Shown in pieces: positions 61,796 to 64,000 of a stretch of 64,000 nucleotides of DNA; positions within the stretch are counted from its first letter, which is position 1, and the number at the start of each line of letters is the position of its first letter. Both the position numbers and the translations under genes were made by a program. The notes beneath the pieces were generated by a model. The model was not told the DNA's origin. It saw only the letters and a program-made list of their open reading frames with translations, and did no database searches. This DNA is from Marinithermofilum abyssi (GTDB lineage Bacteria > Bacillota > Bacilli > Thermoactinomycetales > DSM-45169): contig NZ_BMHQ01000002.1 of NCBI RefSeq assembly GCF_014641195.1, positions 310,001 to 374,000 of the forward strand, read 5' to 3'.

Positions 61796-62710
61796 TCAGT
61801 ACCGATTCCTCTCATATACCTTCAGCGCATTGTACACCGTTTTCAGCATCGGCAGGTCCATCCCCTCCGGTGCCATTTGGATCAGAGAACCTTGCAGATG
61901 GTCCGCTTCCACTGCATGCCCTTTTTCCGTATCCCGCAGCATGGAAGATTTCATCGTAGGCTCGATTTGTTGCAGGATAGCGAACACTTTTTCCTCGATC
62001 TTTTCATCCAAGTCGGATTGTTGGGTTTTGGCGATGGTCACGATCTCCGATAGCAGACGCCGGGTGACTTCCTTGCCGTACGGGGCATCCAGAATCGGTC
62101 CGATACTGCTTTTCATCAATGAAGTGATTCCGCTAAAGGTGGAGATGAAAATATATTTGTTCCACATTTCCCGCAAGATGTGGTCGCTGGTACGTACTTT
62201 GGCCCGTGTCCCGCTGAGATGGGACAGGATCCGTTTTACCCGGGGAGAATCCGTTCCATCCAACTCGCCGAACACCATATCATGGGCGCTGCTGTACTGT
62301 TCGATTTCACCCTTTTCATTCAAGGTCGTTTCGATGAAACAAAGCCCGCCCAGCACTTTTTCCTTACCGAAAGTTTCTTTCAGCACCTGCAGGTGAGTAA
62401 TCCCGTTTAACAGCGGTAAAACGGCCGTGTTTTCCCCGACATAGGGTATAAGCGAGGGCAAAGCCTGCTCCAAATGATACGCTTTCACTCCAAGGACGAT
62501 CAGGTCAAAGGGCTGAGCATGGTCTCCGGGAGACAGGGTTTGCACCTCTGCAGAAAAGTCCCCGTGCGTGCTGTGGATGACCAGTCCGTTTTCGTCCAGT
62601 TGCCGCTTGCGCTTCGGCCGGACCAAGAAGGTCACGTCTTCCCCTTTTTCCACCAGCCGACCGCCAAAATAACCGCCGACTGCTCCCGCACCCAAGATTA
62701 AGATTCGCAT
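61796..62710 (-). CDS. panE: 2-Dehydropantoate 2-reductase
   Basis: This 304-residue ketopantoate reductase starts with the NADP Rossmann motif ILILGAGAVGGYFGGRLVE. The middle has VLGVKAYHLEQALPSL and LLNGITHLQVL, and the catalytic Lys lies in MWNKYIFISTFSGITSL. The C-terminal PTMKSSMLRDTEKGHAVEAD motif is typical. It makes pantoate for CoA synthesis. The start is the ATG at 62710 with GGAGGTG upstream. No other pan genes are in the window. Confidence 0.93.
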   Translation of the reverse strand: MRILILGAGAVGGYFGGRLVEKGEDVTFLVRPKRKRQLDENGLVIHSTHGDFSAEVQTLSPGDHAQPFDLIVLGVKAYHLEQALPSLIPYVGENTAVLPLLNGITHLQVLKETFGKEKVLGGLCFIETTLNEKGEIEQYSSAHDMVFGELDGTDSPRVKRILSHLSGTRAKVRTSDHILREMWNKYIFISTFSGITSLMKSSIGPILDAPYGKEVTRRLLSEIVTIAKTQQSDLDEKIEEKVFAILQQIEPTMKSSMLRDTEKGHAVEADHLQGSLIQMAPEGMDLPMLKTVYNALKVYERNRY

Positions 62711-62860
62711 AAGGCACCTCCATCTTTTCTACTGTATTAACCATAGCGCATTTGGCGGCGGCTGTAAAAGCAGTCGCACTTGTCGATATGGAAAGACCGC
62801 TTTCCTATCTCACAAGGGGTTCCTTTTCAATCACAAACCCGATTCACAGGAGGCCTTCCG

Positions 62861-63735
62861 ATGATCGATATCCGCAAAGCCAGTCAATGCACGCTGAATG
62901 CCTGCAATCTTGGAACGATGGTTTTCAAGGGTATTTTCTTCCGATGACGATGACGGAAGAACAATATATATCCCGCCTTCACCATGAAGGCTTGTCTCTG
63001 TCCCATTCCCTTATCGCTTTTGACGGTGGGCAGCCGATCGGCTGTGTCCTCAGCGGCTTCCGTCAAATTGCGGGGCAAAAAGTGGCCTGGAACGGCGGCA
63101 CCGGAGTGGCTCCGGATTACAGGCGCAAAGGAGTGGGGCGTCGGTTGATGACCGCAATGCTGGAACACTACCGGGCAGAAGGAGCCGATCTCGCCCTCCT
63201 GGAAGCAATTGCAGAGAATGAGGGGGCGATTGCTCTCTACCAACAATTGGGGTATCGGAGGATGGAGGAACTGGCGATCTGGAAAAAAGAAGGAATGAAA
63301 GAAGAGAATGTATTTGCCGCTCCTTCTCCATCCTTTGACACCGAAATCGTCCCCCCTCATCACATCGCGAAAATTCCTTTTTACCGAAGACTAGCCCCTT
63401 GGCAGACCCAATGGCAAAGCAACCTTCACGGCCATGGATTGATCGTGAAGGACGAACAAGGAGAAACGATAGGTTACGCACTGTACCGTCACGCAAGAGA
63501 TAACCAAGGTGCATTGCAGCGCATTCTTTTGCTCCAATGCGAAGCTCGGCCGGGACATCCCGATGCTGATGCCATCCTTGGTTCCGCTCTTCACCGGGTG
63601 TTCAAGCCGGAAGAATCGTACACCTTCGGCATGGTGCTCAACCAACCTCCCTGCACTGAGCTGGCCGCGATCTTGGAGGAGGCGGGATTTCAACCAGCCA
63701 GCCGGCAAGTCCATATGCAATGCATCATAAAATAA
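62861..63735 (+). pseudogene. GNAT acetyltransferase with a single-base frameshift
   Basis: A perfect AGGAGG lies eight bases before ATG 62861, whose frame (IDIRKASQCTL) runs only a short way. The rest of the protein is in the next frame from about 62895 (ECLQSWNDGFQGYFLPMTMT). Adding one base near 62893 joins them into a ~291-residue protein. The first GNAT domain has the acetyl-CoA motif VAPDYRRKGVGRRLM (motif A) and ENEGAIALYQQLGY; a second, degenerate half (about 160-290) follows. The substrate is unknown. Confidence 0.75.
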
Positions 63736-63832
63736 GCCCCACCGGACCATCCAGCGGAAACAAACCTGCCTGAAGGTAACGACGGATGTATTCGCTCTAA
63801 GCTTTCGTCTGCCTTTGTTGTTGATTCCATTT

Positions 63833-63874
63833 TAGCACCGCTTCGCTTAACATCCAAAGGCGGTGCTTTAACTA
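63833..63874 (+). terminator. Terminator after the acetyltransferase gene
   Basis: AGCACCG...CGGTGCTTT stem about 100 bases after the stop. Confidence 0.6.
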
Positions 63875-63875
63875 A

Positions 63876-63911
63876 AAAAGAAGCACAGCTTCTAAAACGC
63901 CATGCTTCTTC
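63876..63911 (-). terminator. Terminator of the partial gene at the right edge
   Basis: On the minus strand GAAGCA...TGCTTC is followed by TTTTTTAG, just beyond a stop codon at 63919-63921. Confidence 0.65.
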
Positions 63912-63918
63912 ACTCCTT

Positions 63919-64000
63919 TTAACACCAACCCAGGTCACAGTCTTCTGTATAGTGACGGTGGGATACGGCACTTGTTTTCGTCATGTAGATGTGTTGTCTG
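63919..64000 (-). CDS. Partial or very short gene at window edge
   Basis: A minus-strand frame enters from the right edge and ends TSAVSHRHYTEDCDLGWC before TAA, followed at once by a terminator. An internal ATG would give a 21-residue peptide; more likely it is the C-terminus of a gene beyond the window. The ending with two Cys and a Trp is unfamiliar. Confidence 0.4.
   Translation of the reverse strand, partial: RQHIYMTKTSAVSHRHYTEDCDLGWC

Noticed and set aside
1-64000. CRISPR array, rRNA or prophage
   Set aside because: No regularly spaced repeats, no rRNA-like conserved blocks and no phage structural genes were seen.

Overview
The window looks like a chromosomal segment of an endospore-forming member of the Bacillota. 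Base composition is moderately high for the group, and the gene repertoire is Bacillus-like: spo0M, a YjcZ-type small spore protein, a CotA-type laccase, DUF1128/DUF309/DUF2203 proteins, a DUF420 oxidase-assembly protein, lutABC-lctP and a FruR-controlled fructose PTS. The balance of genes and the GC level fit Thermoactinomycetaceae or a near relative; that placement is inference. I found no rRNA, tRNA or CRISPR array. Most genes are housekeeping, but an unusually large share are broken.

Layout. 0.2-5.4 kb: a minus-strand operon of an HSP90-family ATPase and two paralogous helical-repeat proteins (one carrying an internal deletion), bracketed by two copies of a ~50-bp direct repeat. 5.5-9.5 kb: hutU-hutI-hutG for histidine degradation. 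9.7-17.2 kb: spo0M, a double gamma-glutamylcyclotransferase-fold protein, ctaM-like DUF420, a frameshifted flavin amine oxidase, an RraA-like protein, a HesB-like protein and a YhfP-type reductase. 17.3-24.5 kb: a mosaic accessory region with a gamma-lyase-type PLP enzyme, a bicupin oxalate decarboxylase, remnants of YmaF, a GMC oxidoreductase and an alpha/beta hydrolase, an intact CotA-like multicopper oxidase, and an IS256-type transposase scrap. 24.5-28.3 kb: a formate dehydrogenase operon (fdhF, DUF1641, a cysteine-free HMA-like protein and a 42-residue double-CxxC protein). 28.6-29.5 kb: remnants of a kanosamine (ntd) operon. 29.7-33.7 kb: small conserved genes (DUF218, DUF2203, a frameshifted TatD, DUF309, DUF1128, thioesterase).

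33.8-38.6 kb: the pdhABCD operon. 39.1-42.9 kb: a lipoprotein, a ferritin-like protein, the mnmL-mnmM tRNA-modification pair and an S1-domain protein. 43.2-46.9 kb: pckA and a membrane Ser/Thr kinase, separated by a 530-bp region with two large inverted repeats. 47.0-50.6 kb: fruR-fruK-fruBC-fruA. 50.8-56.8 kb: udk, a LysR regulator divergent from an APC permease, a deleted flavodoxin-fold reductase, trhO and a twice-frameshifted EamA transporter. 57.1-61.6 kb: lctP-lutA-lutB-lutC for lactate import and oxidation. 61.8-64.0 kb: panE, a frameshifted acetyltransferase and the edge of a further gene.

How the genes fit together: lactate import and oxidation gives pyruvate, which PDH converts to acetyl-CoA; pckA links to gluconeogenesis; fructose enters through the PTS. 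Oxalate decarboxylase yields formate, which the nearby formate dehydrogenase could oxidise. Several broken genes (amine oxidase, TatD, EamA twice, acetyltransferase, YmaF twice) are each restored by adding back one base. That pattern could mean sequencing or assembly indels, so those disruptions should not be taken as biological until checked against reads.
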